64,000 nucleotides of DNA from Nitratireductor sp. GISD-1A_MAKvit (GCF_040819555.1 NZ_CP161920.1:819501-883500); one strand, 5' to 3'; positions 47,562-56,705 are shown, counted from the first letter of the stretch. Notes: a model not told the origin generated them from the sequence alone. Made by a program: numbers and translations.

Positions 47562-47627
47562 TGCGATTTTCCGGAATGATGGGACTGCTTCTGCCCTAAC
47601 GCCTTCACCCTGGCTTGTCGAGGTCTC

Positions 47628-48326
47628 TTACAAATGGGCCACCATGCGATGCGAGCAGGGATGGACGAGATGAGCGAGCGTAATAGGGTCACCTCTGGTC
47701 CAGGTGATCCGCTCTCCAATAAAGACGGGGTCTCCCTCGCGGATGTCCAGAATCGCAGCCTCGTCCACCGTGGCTGCGCCCGCCATGAACGTGAATTCGG
47801 CATTTGAGAAAGGGGTGTGCCCGGTGAGCCATTCATTGGGCCCTGCAGTCCTGAAATCGGCCCTGCGGGCCTCCGGAACGGATTTAAGATTGATCCAGCG
47901 CACTTCGTACTGATACGGATCGCCGTCTGCTAGGTGCAGGCATCTTATATGCAGCATGGGCGATTTCGACAGCAGGCCAAGTCGCGCGCGTACAGCTTGC
48001 GGGGCGACGCGTTCCTCGCTGCCCAGCAGACGATAGCCATAATCGCATCCACGGCTTTCGATCTCCTGTCGGGTGCGAGGGATGGCGAAACGTACTTCGC
48101 GGACGGGATGAAGAGCCACACGGGTGCCGGCGCGGCGTTTGCGTTCGAGAATGCCGGCGCGTGCCAGCTCCTGCAATGCACGGTTCACGGTGGCCCGGGC
48201 AGCACCAAACTCCTGCGCCAGGGCCTCCTCGCCCGGGATCTGAGATCCCGGTAGCCAGACCCCCTCGGCGATACGCCGGGAAAGCTCGTCGCGGATGGTG
48301 CGGAATGAGGCGCGCTCGCTGCTCAC
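47628..48326 (-). CDS. GntR-family regulator, HutC/UTRA type
   Basis: The 232-residue protein has an N-terminal winged helix (GVWLPGSQIPGEEALAQEFG, ARATVNRALQELARAGILER) and a C-terminal UTRA ligand domain (FTFMAGAATVDEAAILDIREG). It is divergent from the TRAP-dgcN genes with a 299-base gap, so it most likely controls them. Some HutC-type regulators respond to urocanate, but no hut genes are present; the effector here may be an amino acid or derivative. Confidence 0.88.
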   Translation of the reverse strand: MSSERASFRTIRDELSRRIAEGVWLPGSQIPGEEALAQEFGAARATVNRALQELARAGILERKRRAGTRVALHPVREVRFAIPRTRQEIESRGCDYGYRLLGSEERVAPQAVRARLGLLSKSPMLHIRCLHLADGDPYQYEVRWINLKSVPEARRADFRTAGPNEWLTGHTPFSNAEFTFMAGAATVDEAAILDIREGDPVFIGERITWTRGDPITLAHLVHPCSHRMVAHL

Positions 48327-48625
48327 TGGACCCCCTTTACGGATTGTTGGTCTGTGCTTGCTGCCAATTGCCTAATGCAGGTTGGACATGGTCTTATACG
48401 TGCCGTGCAGTGCATTGGATCACATTTGCGGTGCCAACCTCTGTCCCGTGGCAACCGCCTGCTCTGATGTGGCCATATGGTATGCCTGCCTGAAAACCCG
48501 GTCTATAGCGTGAGAACTGACCCAGCCTCACAACCGGGACATTGCAAATGGGCCGGGGCACAATAAACTTGCGGCAGAAGCAAATTCCGGGAAATTATCA
48601 ACGGATAAAAAAGAGGGGTTCCACG
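48327..48625. other. Divergent promoter gap between GntR and dctP
   Basis: The 299 bases contain no convincing gene. The short palindrome CCATATGG at 48473-48480 and AT-rich blocks near 48580-48610 are the only candidates for operator or promoter elements. The GntR regulator and the TRAP operon both start from this region. Confidence 0.4.
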
Positions 48626-49718
48626 ATGAAAAGACGTCATTTCCTGAAAGCGGCTGGCATTGCCGGTATGGCCGGAAGTCTTGCAACTCCCGCCATTGCC
48701 CAGGACAAGATCACATGGAAAATGGTCACGGCCCTGGCCGAAGAACCTGCCGGGACCAGGTGTGGCGGCGCAGATGCTGGCCGACCGGATTACCGCTCTG
48801 TCCGGGGGCAGGCTTGAGGTTAAGCTCTACGCTGCAGGCGAACTGGTGCCGGGCAATGGTGTGTTTGATGCCGTTTCGGAAGGCACGGCCGAACTTTACC
48901 ATGCCGTTCCTGCCTATTGGGGCTCCAAGTCGCGTGGCATCCTGCTTTTCGGCTCGCAGCCTTTCGGTTTACGCGCCGACGAACAGCTCGGTTGGTTGAT
49001 CCACGGCGGGGGGCAGGCGCTCTATGATGAGATGTATGGCCGCTTTGGGCTGAAACCCTTCCTTTGCGGCAATTCCGGCCCCCAGTGGCAGGGCTGGTTC
49101 CGCAACGAGATCAATTCCGTCGACGACCTCAAGGGCCTGCGCTTCCGGACCACGGGGCTTGCCTCGGAAATGTGTGCCAAGCTCGGCATGGCGGTGCAGG
49201 CCATGGGCGGGGGCGACATGTTTCAGGGGCTGCAATCAGGCACGATCGATGCCGGCGAGTTCATCGGCCCGTGGACGGATTCCGCGCTGGGTTTCTACCA
49301 GGTGGCCAAGAACTACTATTGGCCGGGTGTCGGCGAACCGTCTTCGGCGGAGGAATGCGCGGTGAACAAGGCGGCCTATGACGCGCTGCCCGAAGACCTG
49401 CAGCAGGCCGTCGCCTATGCCTGTGAATCGCTCTACAATCCAGTTTGGACGGAATACACGACCAAACATGCAGCCGCGTTGAAACAGCTTGTGGCCGAGC
49501 AGGATGTGCAGGTGAAGCAGCTACCCGAGGATGTGATTGTCGCCATGGGCAATGCAGCAGGTGAAGTGATCGCCGAGCTGCGTGAAGACGAGGACGAACT
49601 CGTGAAGCGTATCGTGGAGAGTTTCCTCGAGTATCGGGCCGGCATTGCCGAATACATGGTCTATGCAGACAACGGGCAGATGAATGCCCGCGCGCTCGAC
49701 TACTCCTATGATGGCTGA
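48626..49718 (+). pseudogene. TRAP solute-binding protein DctP-like, split by one surplus base
   Basis: Two frames join into a 363-residue periplasmic binding protein when one C is removed from CCC at 48732-48734. The first begins with a Tat-type signal KRRHFLKAAGIAGMAG and ends ITWKMVTA; the second goes on WPKNLPGPGVAAQMLADRIT and includes GLRFRTTGLASEMCAKLG near residue 170. The site reads ACGGCCCTGGCC; GGCC followed by TGG gives the expected WP. The family binds carboxylates, keto or amino acids for the DctQM permease encoded next. Loss here would disable the whole operon, so the defect is more likely a sequence error. Confidence 0.85.
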
Positions 49719-49729
49719 CACGATTGACG

Positions 49730-49757
49730 GGTCGGGCATTCCAGCCCGGCCTTTTTT
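49730..49757 (+). terminator. Intrinsic terminator between dctP and dctQ
   Basis: GGTCGGGC (49730-49737), loop ATTCCA, GCCCGGCC (49744-49751), then six T residues. The stem has eight pairs including one T-G. It lies within the operon, so partial read-through would make binding protein in excess over the membrane subunits, as is common for periplasmic-binding-protein systems. Confidence 0.8.
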
Positions 49758-49774
49758 CTCAGGGAACGCCCGGC

Positions 49775-50284
49775 ATGCTGGTGCTCGCGGACAGACTTGA
49801 CTGGATAAACCGGGCCGTGGGGATGGTGGTTCGCTGGCTTGCGCTCGCCATGGTTCTCGTTCAGTTCGGGACGGTGATCCTGCGTTATGTTTATGGCATC
49901 AGCTTCATTTTCCTGAACGAGACCGTGCTTTATCTGCACTCCACGCTTTTCATGCTGGCAGCGGGCTATACGCTTCTGATTGATGGTCACGTGCGCGTCG
50001 ATATTTTCTACGGCCTGTTCGGTCGCCGGGGAAAGGCGCGCATTGACATTTTCGGTGCGCTTCTCTTCCTGTTGCCGTCCATCTTCATGATCGGCTGGTT
50101 TTCCTGGCCCTCGGTGCGCAATTCATGGGCAATCATGGAGGGTGCGATTTCCGTTGGCGGGATTCCGGCCTCGTTCCTTCTCAAATCGCTTATTCCGGCA
50201 TTTTGTGTGCTGCTTATCATTCAGGGGATTGCCTGCATTCTGCGTGACATTTCGCGCCTTCGTGAAGAAAAACCCGCAGCATGA
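49775..50284 (+). CDS. TRAP transporter small permease (DctQ-like)
   Basis: The 169-residue membrane protein has four hydrophobic segments: VVRWLALAMVLVQFGTVILR, YLHSTLFMLAAGYTLLIDGH with the DctQ-type HVRVDIFY motif, and two later segments. It forms the small subunit of the TRAP transporter. The ATG at 49775 is chosen over an in-frame opening at 49724 that would include the terminator. It overlaps dctM by four bases (ATGA). Confidence 0.92.
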   Translation: MLVLADRLDWINRAVGMVVRWLALAMVLVQFGTVILRYVYGISFIFLNETVLYLHSTLFMLAAGYTLLIDGHVRVDIFYGLFGRRGKARIDIFGALLFLLPSIFMIGWFSWPSVRNSWAIMEGAISVGGIPASFLLKSLIPAFCVLLIIQGIACILRDISRLREEKPAA

Positions 50285-51831
50285 CCTTACCCCTCGACAT
50301 TCTCATGTTTGCAGCGCTGATAGCTGCGATCCTGATCGGTTATCCCGTTTCTTTCATGCTGGCGGGCACGGCTGCGATCTTTGCTTTCCTGGGCTGGACG
50401 ACAGGACAGTTCGACGTGGGGCTGCTCGGGGCACTGGGCCAGCGCGTGTTTGGCACCCTGACCAACGACGTGCTGATCGCGATACCTCTTTTCGTCTTCA
50501 TGGGCGTGGTGCTTGAAAAGAGCCGTATCGCCGAGGAGCTGCTTGAAACGATGGGCCGGCTTTTCGGTGGCCTGCGCGGAGGGCTCGGGGTTTCCGTAGT
50601 GCTGGTCGGGGCGCTGCTCGCCGCCTCCACCGGCATTGTCGGCGCCACGGTGGTGGCGATGGGGCTGATCGCGCTGCCGACCATGGTGCGCAATGGCTAT
50701 GATCCGAAACTCGCTTCCGGCGTGGTGTGTACCGCCGGGACGCTGGGTCAGATCATTCCGCCTTCCACCCTTCTCATCATCCTTTCTGACGTGATGTCCA
50801 CGGCCTATCAGCAGGCTCAGTACGAGCAGGGCAAATTCAGCATCGAGACGATTTCGGTGGGGCAGGTGTTTGCCGCTGCGCTTTTACCGGGGTTTACACT
50901 GGTGGCTGTCTATATCGCCTATCTGATGACGCGGGCGGCGCTGAAACCGGAGACCGCGCCAGCACTGATGGAAGCCGGCTCCAGGCCAAGCTGGAAGGAG
51001 GTGCAGCGCGCGGTGGTTCCGCCGGTTCTTCTTATCGTCGCCGTTTTGGGCTCTATCCTTGGTGGCATTGCTACGCCGAGTGAGGCAGCGAGTGTGGGGG
51101 CAGTCGGTGCGCTGCTGCTTGCCGGGGTTCGCAGTGCCGGCAATGGAGGCTTGATTGTGCTGGGTGCGGCGGCACTTGGCGCTGTCGCGGTGCTGGCGGG
51201 GCTATTTCCAGTGCGTTTGCAGCGCAGCGATGCAGGGGGCTTCGAGTGGGGAATGGCAGCGCTGACGACAGGTCTATTGATGATCGGCGTCATTGCCATT
51301 GCGATTTCGATCGGACGGGCGCGCAGGCGGGGCATTCTCACCCCGATTGTGACGTCTACCATGACGGTGACGGCGATGATTTTTGCTACGATTCTGACGG
51401 CGAGTGTCTTCTCTCTCGTGTTTCGTGGGTTGGGCGGCGATGCGCGTGTGGAAGAGATACTCCATTCGATGCCAGGCGGGCCACAAGGTGCACTCATCTT
51501 CGTTATGGCGATGATTTTCGTGCTCGGATTTTTTCTGGATTTCGTGGAAATTTCGGTGATTGTTTTGCCGCTGGTCGCGCCGATCCTGATTCTGATGGGA
51601 CATGACCCGCTCTGGCTTTCAATACTGATAGCCATCAACTTGCAGACCTCGTTTCTGACACCGCCATTCGGTTTTTCGCTTTTCTATCTGCGAGCGGCGG
51701 CGGCGAAAGAAATCACGACGGGGCAGATCTACCGCGGTGTCATCCCGTTCATTGTTCTCCAGATTGTGGGCATGGCGGTGATCTGGCTGGTGCCTTCGAT
51801 ATCGACCTGGCTTCCACGAAATATCTTCTAG
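50281..51831 (+). CDS. TRAP transporter large permease (DctM-like)
   Basis: The 516-residue protein has the DctM features of about 12-14 transmembrane segments, with VGALLAASTGIVGATVVAMG, GTLGQIIPPSTLLIILSDVM (the conserved IPPS) and TPPFGFSLFYLRAAA near the end. It is longer than typical DctM proteins (about 430 residues) because of extra hydrophobic segments in residues about 275-390. It is translationally coupled to dctQ. dgcN follows after 116 bases. Confidence 0.92.
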   Translation: MTLPLDILMFAALIAAILIGYPVSFMLAGTAAIFAFLGWTTGQFDVGLLGALGQRVFGTLTNDVLIAIPLFVFMGVVLEKSRIAEELLETMGRLFGGLRGGLGVSVVLVGALLAASTGIVGATVVAMGLIALPTMVRNGYDPKLASGVVCTAGTLGQIIPPSTLLIILSDVMSTAYQQAQYEQGKFSIETISVGQVFAAALLPGFTLVAVYIAYLMTRAALKPETAPALMEAGSRPSWKEVQRAVVPPVLLIVAVLGSILGGIATPSEAASVGAVGALLLAGVRSAGNGGLIVLGAAALGAVAVLAGLFPVRLQRSDAGGFEWGMAALTTGLLMIGVIAIAISIGRARRRGILTPIVTSTMTVTAMIFATILTASVFSLVFRGLGGDARVEEILHSMPGGPQGALIFVMAMIFVLGFFLDFVEISVIVLPLVAPILILMGHDPLWLSILIAINLQTSFLTPPFGFSLFYLRAAAAKEITTGQIYRGVIPFIVLQIVGMAVIWLVPSISTWLPRNIF

Positions 51832-51947
51832 GGTCAGGACCTGCACAAGTGTTGATCCAGATCGCCGAGTACGGGCCACTATAGCTTGACAAGCGGTGGC
51901 TTGATCATTGATGAGCCGATAAAACAATCATAAGGGAGCGCCCGCTC

Positions 51948-52952
51948 ATGCTTAAGACGCCCTATCTTCTGTTTCTAGGTGATGCACCTGATGCCCTGAC
52001 CGCAAAGGTTGCCCAGGGCATCAAAGACTGGCGCCCGGAGTTCTGTGTTGGCCAGTTGCGCCTTGATGGCTGCAAGGCCGATCTTGGCCTGAAGGACATG
52101 AGCATTGCCGAGGCCAGGGAAGCCGGTGCGCAGACGCTGGTGGTGGGCGCGGCAAACCGGGGTGGCGTTATCTCACAGAGCTGGATGGCGACACTTGTCG
52201 AAGCAGCGGAAGCGGGAATGGACATCGCGTCTGGACTGCACAATCGATTGACAGATCAGCCGGCCCTGGTCGCGGCAGCGGAGAAGGCGGGCACGCAGCT
52301 CTTCGATGTTCGTGTCCCGCAGGAAGAATATCCGATCGCGGATGGGAAACGGCGCACGGGCAAACGCTGCCTCGCCGTTGGCACCGATTGCTCTGTTGGA
52401 AAAATGTACACCGCGCTGGCGATGGAACGGGAAATGCGCGAGCGTGGCATGAAGGCCACGTTCCGTGCGACTGGCCAGACAGGCATTCTCATCACGGGTT
52501 CGGGTGTCCCCCTCGACGCTGTCGTGGCGGATTTCATGGCCGGCTCGATCGAGCACATCACGCCTGACAATGATGCCGATCACTGGGACCTGATTGAGGG
52601 ACAGGGGAGCCTTTTCCATCCTTCGTTTTCCGGTGTGACCATGGCGCTGATCCACGGTGGACAGGCCGACGCACTGGTGCTTTGCCATGAGCCGACCCGC
52701 ACACATATGCGCGGTCTGCCGCACTATCAGCTTCCAACGCTGGAAGCCCTGCGCGACCTGGCGCTGGAAACGGCGCGCGTGGTCAACCCCGATGTGAAAG
52801 TGGTGGGGATTTCCGTCAACACGGCGGCGCTGAACGAGGCGGAGGCGAAAGCCTGCCTCGACGAGATCGAGACGCGTATGGGTCTGCCGGCTGCCGACCC
52901 GTTCCGGCAGGGGGCCGGGCGCCTTGTCGATGCGCTTGAAAGCGTCACCTGA
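51948..52952 (+). CDS. dgcN: DUF1611 protein, DgcN-like (D-glutamate N-acetyltransferase)
   Basis: The 334-residue protein has LFLGDAPDALTAKVAQGIKD at the start and GTDCSVGKMYTALAMEREMR, a P-loop-like motif, in the centre. DUF1611 members include DgcN, which acetylates D-glutamate as the first step of a catabolic route whose second enzyme is the racemase DgcA. Here no dgcA gene is visible. The binding protein, permeases, DgcN and a GntR gene form a coherent uptake and degradation unit for D-glutamate or a similar acidic amino acid. The substrate is inferred. Confidence 0.75.
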   Translation: MLKTPYLLFLGDAPDALTAKVAQGIKDWRPEFCVGQLRLDGCKADLGLKDMSIAEAREAGAQTLVVGAANRGGVISQSWMATLVEAAEAGMDIASGLHNRLTDQPALVAAAEKAGTQLFDVRVPQEEYPIADGKRRTGKRCLAVGTDCSVGKMYTALAMEREMRERGMKATFRATGQTGILITGSGVPLDAVVADFMAGSIEHITPDNDADHWDLIEGQGSLFHPSFSGVTMALIHGGQADALVLCHEPTRTHMRGLPHYQLPTLEALRDLALETARVVNPDVKVVGISVNTAALNEAEAKACLDEIETRMGLPAADPFRQGAGRLVDALESVT

Positions 52953-53163
52953 GTCAATCCGTGCAGGCGCATGGCTGCCCGTGAACAGCGAGGCGCCTGC
53001 ACGCGGAGAAAGACGCCACTCAACCCAAGCCGGCTCACAGGTTGGGCGATTTTCCATCGCAACGCGCGCCGCATGCTACAAACATGGTGCCTGTCTGACA
53101 TCTCGCGCCATTCAGGTGCCGGTCGAGAAAATGCGGCGCCAGGGGTAATGTGTTCCGCGAGTG

Positions 53164-53212
53164 AGCTCCGTTGGCGGAGCTGTGCTCCGGAGCGTTTTCT
53201 GAGAAGAAAACG
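53164..53212. other. Cluster of three hairpins, two mutually exclusive
   Basis: In the 334-base gap after dgcN, AGCTCCG (53164-53170), TTGG, CGGAGCT (53175-53181) form one stem; the same CGGAGC can instead pair with GCTCCG (53184-53189). A third stem CGTTTTCT, GAGA loop, AGAAAACG is at 53193-53212. No long T-run follows. This may be a bidirectional terminator between dgcN and the opposing small gene, or a structured RNA. Bases 52953-53163 show nothing else recognisable. Confidence 0.4.
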
Positions 53213-53286
53213 TCGTTGATCGCTATGAGTTGCTTTTTTCCATAGTTGATGATGCGCTATGGGGATAAATATAAATATATAAAAAT

Positions 53287-53517
53287 CTATTTTCCGAAAT
53301 TGTCTCTGGTGCAGTTGATTTTTCTTAGCGCTTCTATCCCCGATCCCCATCCTTTAATTACGATATGATTATACATGTTTATATATGAATTATAGAGAGA
53401 GTCAGATCTGACTCTATAAACTCCTTTCTCATACTCGCAGATATATAGGTGTGAAGCAGCGGACGAATTTAGAGCTGTTGCCAGTATCGTTGATATACAT
53501 ATTGCAAAAAACTTCAT
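53287..53517 (-). CDS. Small exported cysteine-containing protein, unknown
   Basis: The 76-residue product has a signal peptide (KFFAICISTILATALNSSA) and a short mature part with two cysteines (LYICEYEKGVYR and RKINCTRDN) that could form a disulfide. GGAG lies 6 bases before the ATG at 53517, which supports translation. The gene and its surroundings are much richer in AT than the rest of the window, indicating recent acquisition. I recognise no family. Confidence 0.55.
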   Translation of the reverse strand: MKFFAICISTILATALNSSAASHLYICEYEKGVYRVRSDSLYNSYINMYNHIVIKGWGSGIEALRKINCTRDNFGK

Positions 53518-53798
53518 TTTTAGCTCCGTTTTTTCTCATTATTGCATTGTAAATTTATCAATCAAGTTTTTTTGATTTTCGTCTAAAATGATATGCTTGG
53601 GTACACTTTGGGCGACGTTGCGCTGGGTGGAAAAACAAGTTTGCTCCCCGTGGGGAACAGTCGGGTTTTCAGGCGGAAATGTGCTTGCGAAATTTTGTCG
53701 GGGCAGGTATGTGCAGCGTGAAAGTGCCTGGCGCGCCTGCGGTGGGACCGCATTGATAAAAATGTGGAGCCCCGGCGTGTTTCTTCCAGGCGAAATGG

Positions 53799-53874
53799 GC
53801 CGCTTTAGCTCAGTTGGTAGAGCATCGCATTCGTAATGCGGAGGTCGTCAGTTCGAGTCTGACAAGCGGCACCA
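53799..53874 (+). tRNA. tRNA-Thr (anticodon CGT)
   Basis: A full cloverleaf folds: acceptor GCCGCTT with AAGCGGC, D-arm GCTC-AGTTGGTA-GAGC, anticodon stem TCGCA/TGCGG with loop TTCGTAA placing CGT at 34-36, variable AGGTC, T-arm with GTTCGAGTC, and an encoded CCA at 53872-53874. It decodes ACG. The AT-rich sequence upstream is a typical position for mobile insertions, although no duplicated tRNA end was found. Confidence 0.97.
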
Positions 53875-53919
53875 CTTTTCTTTTTCAGCGTGAATCCCGG
53901 TTTGTTGACCGTTTGGCGG

Positions 53920-54630
53920 TCAGTGGGGACCGTGGGATTTTCCTTCCAGCCTGCGGTTCCAGTCTTCGACCTTGCCCGAGGAAAGCCGTCTTTGGGCATG
54001 GCGTCGCCAGCCTTCGGGCAATTTTTCCAGTGCAGCCATGGCTTCCAGTTCGGCACGATCGAGCGTGTTGACGTAGAGGATCTGCCAAAGCCGCCTGAGC
54101 GGCCAATCGGGCAATGGACGTGCGATACGCTGGAGGGTGTCTTCCGGTGAGACTGTTCCAGGTTGGAGCACGCGATAGTACCAGCCCGTGCGGCCGGTCT
54201 TCTGTACCCTGTAGGCCATGTCCGGTACGCCGAAGCGGCTGCTGAGCTTCCAGCAGGGCTGGCGTCCCTGCGAGACTTCAACAACGGCCTGGCCAATGCG
54301 GAATACATCGCCGATGGCAACATTGCCTTCGTCAAGGCCATGGGTGGAGATGTTCTCGCCAAACGCACCGGGGCGGGCGAGCAGGGCGTGATCTCCGATT
54401 TCCTGCGCCCAGGTTTCATAGTGATCACGGGGATAGTGATGGACGGCTTTTTCCGGCCCGCCGTGATTCCGGCGATCTGCCTGATGATCACCGCGAAAAC
54501 CGTTTTCGCCGAGCCAGAGCGGCTGATCGACCGGTTTTTTGTCTATGCCGCTAGGAGCCTTTCGCTCGCCCAGTAGGGACACCTCTCCGATCAGGACGGC
54601 TTCCAGTGGGGTCGTTTTGCCAACGCACAC
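53920..54630 (-). CDS. MOSC-domain protein (YiiM-like)
   Basis: The 236-residue protein carries a MOSC domain: FRGDHQADRRNHGGPEKAVH, YPRDHYETW and the conserved Cys in SQGRQPCWKLSSRF. YiiM-type proteins reduce N-hydroxylated base analogues and similar compounds with molybdenum cofactor. The C-terminal segment (ILYVNTLDRAELEAMAALEK) is a helical extension found in YiiM homologues. The frame starts at 54630; an alternative start was not obvious. It is divergent from the first IclR gene. Confidence 0.85.
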   Translation of the reverse strand: MCVGKTTPLEAVLIGEVSLLGERKAPSGIDKKPVDQPLWLGENGFRGDHQADRRNHGGPEKAVHHYPRDHYETWAQEIGDHALLARPGAFGENISTHGLDEGNVAIGDVFRIGQAVVEVSQGRQPCWKLSSRFGVPDMAYRVQKTGRTGWYYRVLQPGTVSPEDTLQRIARPLPDWPLRRLWQILYVNTLDRAELEAMAALEKLPEGWRRHAQRRLSSGKVEDWNRRLEGKSHGPH

Positions 54631-54825
54631 GCGATTTCACTCCTCCTGCGGCATTGAGGGGCCTATCTGTTAGTGTGCCGCCGGTTCAGGCTGAAGGTCC
54701 AGTTGAGGCTTGCTCCTGCGCCAGTTCCGGCATAGAGGGGCAGGGCGTTGCCTGTCCGGTGTGGTTGTTGTTACCCTGCCGGTCTATCGGGCGTGGGGAT
54801 TGGCGGGGTCGTCTGGGAGAGCTGA

Positions 54826-55635
54826 ATGACCATCGCTTCAGAGCGACAAAACCCTGGTTCAAAGACGCCTTCGGTGTCTTCCGCGCTTGCACGGGGCCTC
54901 CGTTTGCTTGCCGTGTTCGCCGAGGCGCCCGTTTGGATGAGCAATTCGGAAATCTCTAGGCGCACCGATCTGCCGGCCGCAACTGTGGCACGCCTTACCA
55001 AATCGCTGACGGGGATGGGGTTCCTGCATTACAGCAGCAGCCGCCGGCGTTTTCGCCTGGCACCCGGCGTGGTGCGGCTTGGATATGGTTCGCGGAGCGA
55101 AACGCGCATCCTCGATTCGATCCGGCCGCATCTGCAGCACCTGGCCGATCACTTTCGGGTTCATGCGGGGCTGGCAGTTCTCGATGAGACCGAAGCTCTG
55201 TATCTTGAGGTCTGCCACAGCAAAGCCACCATGGTGACCTTGAGACTGGAGGCGGGATCAAAGCTGCCGCTTGCCGGCACACCGGTGGGTCATGCTCTGT
55301 TGTGGTGTCTCGACCGTGAGCGCCGTGCTGAACTCACGCGGGAACTTGCGCGATCCCATGGCCCCGACTGGGAAACGCTCGCGCCCGTGTTGGAGGCCGG
55401 ATTGTCGAAGCTGGATACGCATGGCTACACCACCTCTTCAGCGGGGTGGCATCCGGATGTCCTGGGTGTCGCGGTGCCGCTCCAGCCCACCGAGCAGGCA
55501 GGGGCGATGGCGCTCAGCTGTGGCGTCGCACGCGGCCATATGCAGGCCTCCGAACTGGAGACCCTCGGAGCTGAACTGTTGCGATTTGCACAGATGGTTT
55601 CGCTCAGGCACCAAGGTGAAGAAACGGCGCCATGA
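54826..55635 (+). CDS. IclR-family transcription regulator
   Basis: The 269-residue protein has the N-terminal winged helix (MSNSEISRRTDLPAATVARL, then LTGMGFLHYSSSRRRFRLAP) and the IclR effector domain, with SKLPLAGTPVGHALLWCL and a C-terminal GVAVPLQPTEQAGAMALSCG. It is convergent with a second IclR gene, ending 7 bases before that gene's stop. Its targets may be the MOSC gene or the TRAP-IlvD genes; this cannot be decided. Confidence 0.88.
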   Translation: MTIASERQNPGSKTPSVSSALARGLRLLAVFAEAPVWMSNSEISRRTDLPAATVARLTKSLTGMGFLHYSSSRRRFRLAPGVVRLGYGSRSETRILDSIRPHLQHLADHFRVHAGLAVLDETEALYLEVCHSKATMVTLRLEAGSKLPLAGTPVGHALLWCLDRERRAELTRELARSHGPDWETLAPVLEAGLSKLDTHGYTTSSAGWHPDVLGVAVPLQPTEQAGAMALSCGVARGHMQASELETLGAELLRFAQMVSLRHQGEETAP

Positions 55636-55642
55636 CGGACTG

Positions 55643-56413
55643 TCATGCGTCTTCGAGGTAGACCAGTCCTGCATCCGCGCATTTGCGCTGAATGATTTCC
55701 ACACTGGCGAGAAGATCTCTGGCTAAGCCTTGGGGCGCGCTTTCGCGGGGGAGTACGATCTCTACCGCCATGACCGTGTTGTTGAGCTGCAGGGGCGCGC
55801 CCAGCCGGAGAAGCTCATTCATGGGCAGTTCAAGCCGGAAACAGCCATGCTCCCGGAAATGGCGGAAGCTGGCTTCCAGCCTTTCCATATCCAGGGAACC
55901 ATGCTCTGATTCAAGATCTTCGGCTTCCAATTCAGCGCGTGCGGTGAGCAGCAGTGCATGTCCGGCCGCCGTCTCGGCGAGAGGACAGGCACTGCCAGCG
56001 CGCAACGGGGGCGGTGTTGACCGCTTCAGGCCATTGCAGACCAGGAGGAACAGCGCTTTCCGATCATGTGTTACCGCCAGTGCGGTGGTCGCATGATGCC
56101 GGTCCGCAAGTGCCTTCAGCACCGGGCGGGCGATGCCGTGAAGAGGACTGTCGCTAAGAAACTTTTCGGAAAGGGTGCCGGCGATCCTGCCGGGCTGGAA
56201 GCGATCTGCAAAACGCGAACGCTCGACAAAGCCATGCAATTCCAGGGTCTTCAGAAGCTTTGCGGTTGTCTCCCCTCTCATCGAGAGGCGTTGTGCCAGC
56301 TCCTCGGCGTTCATGGGACCTTCCACGGACAAAATCCGAACCAGTTCCAGGCCGTTGTATAAGGCTACCGTACTGCTGTTTCCGTCTGCCGCTTGTTTCT
56401 TCACAGATTGCAT
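55643..56413 (-). CDS. IclR-family transcription regulator, second
   Basis: The 256-residue product has the winged helix (NAEELAQRLSMRGETTAKLL, KTLELHGFVERSRF) and effector domain (RAGSACPLAETAAGHALLLT). The frame opens at 56473, but the start at 56413 is preferred because a 12-base palindrome at 56468-56479 would otherwise overlap the first codons. It lies upstream, on the same strand, of nothing related; the second TRAP system is on the same strand beyond 56706. Confidence 0.82.
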   Translation of the reverse strand: MQSVKKQAADGNSSTVALYNGLELVRILSVEGPMNAEELAQRLSMRGETTAKLLKTLELHGFVERSRFADRFQPGRIAGTLSEKFLSDSPLHGIARPVLKALADRHHATTALAVTHDRKALFLLVCNGLKRSTPPPLRAGSACPLAETAAGHALLLTARAELEAEDLESEHGSLDMERLEASFRHFREHGCFRLELPMNELLRLGAPLQLNNTVMAVEIVLPRESAPQGLARDLLASVEIIQRKCADAGLVYLEDA

Positions 56414-56467
56414 TGCCAGTGAAAACTGGCTTCCCCTGGAAACGTGTGTGCTTCTGTTTGAGTGTAC

Positions 56468-56479
56468 ATACATATGTAT
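56468..56479. promoter_or_regulatory. 12-base palindrome, possible IclR operator
   Basis: ATACATATGTAT is fully self-complementary and is 55-66 bases before the preferred IclR start. IclR regulators often bind short dyads near their own gene. The gap 56474-56705 otherwise holds only weak inverted repeats. Confidence 0.35.
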
Positions 56480-56705
56480 CTAGCGCATCTGAAGATAAAC
56501 GACTAGGCGTCAGGCAATCATGGCGTGCCCCAAAAGCGCCTGGCGCATAGGTTCGCCCGTGGCGGGTTGCCAACCAGCAAGATGGACGCTGCAAGAAAAT
56601 CTGGCGCGCGGGAGCGGCGGGTTTATGACCGTTTTATGGATACCACGCGGCGGTTCGGCAGCGCTGCTGAAAGCAGACGCGCTGGCACTGCGAACGAACC
56701 GGTGA

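Noticed and set aside
53588..53798. Short open frames just upstream of tRNA-Thr
   Set aside because: They lack ribosome-binding sites, run into the tRNA gene and have no recognisable sequence.
53799..53874. Integrative element bounded by tRNA-Thr and a duplicated tRNA end
   Set aside because: No second copy of the tRNA 3' end and no integrase gene were found within the window.
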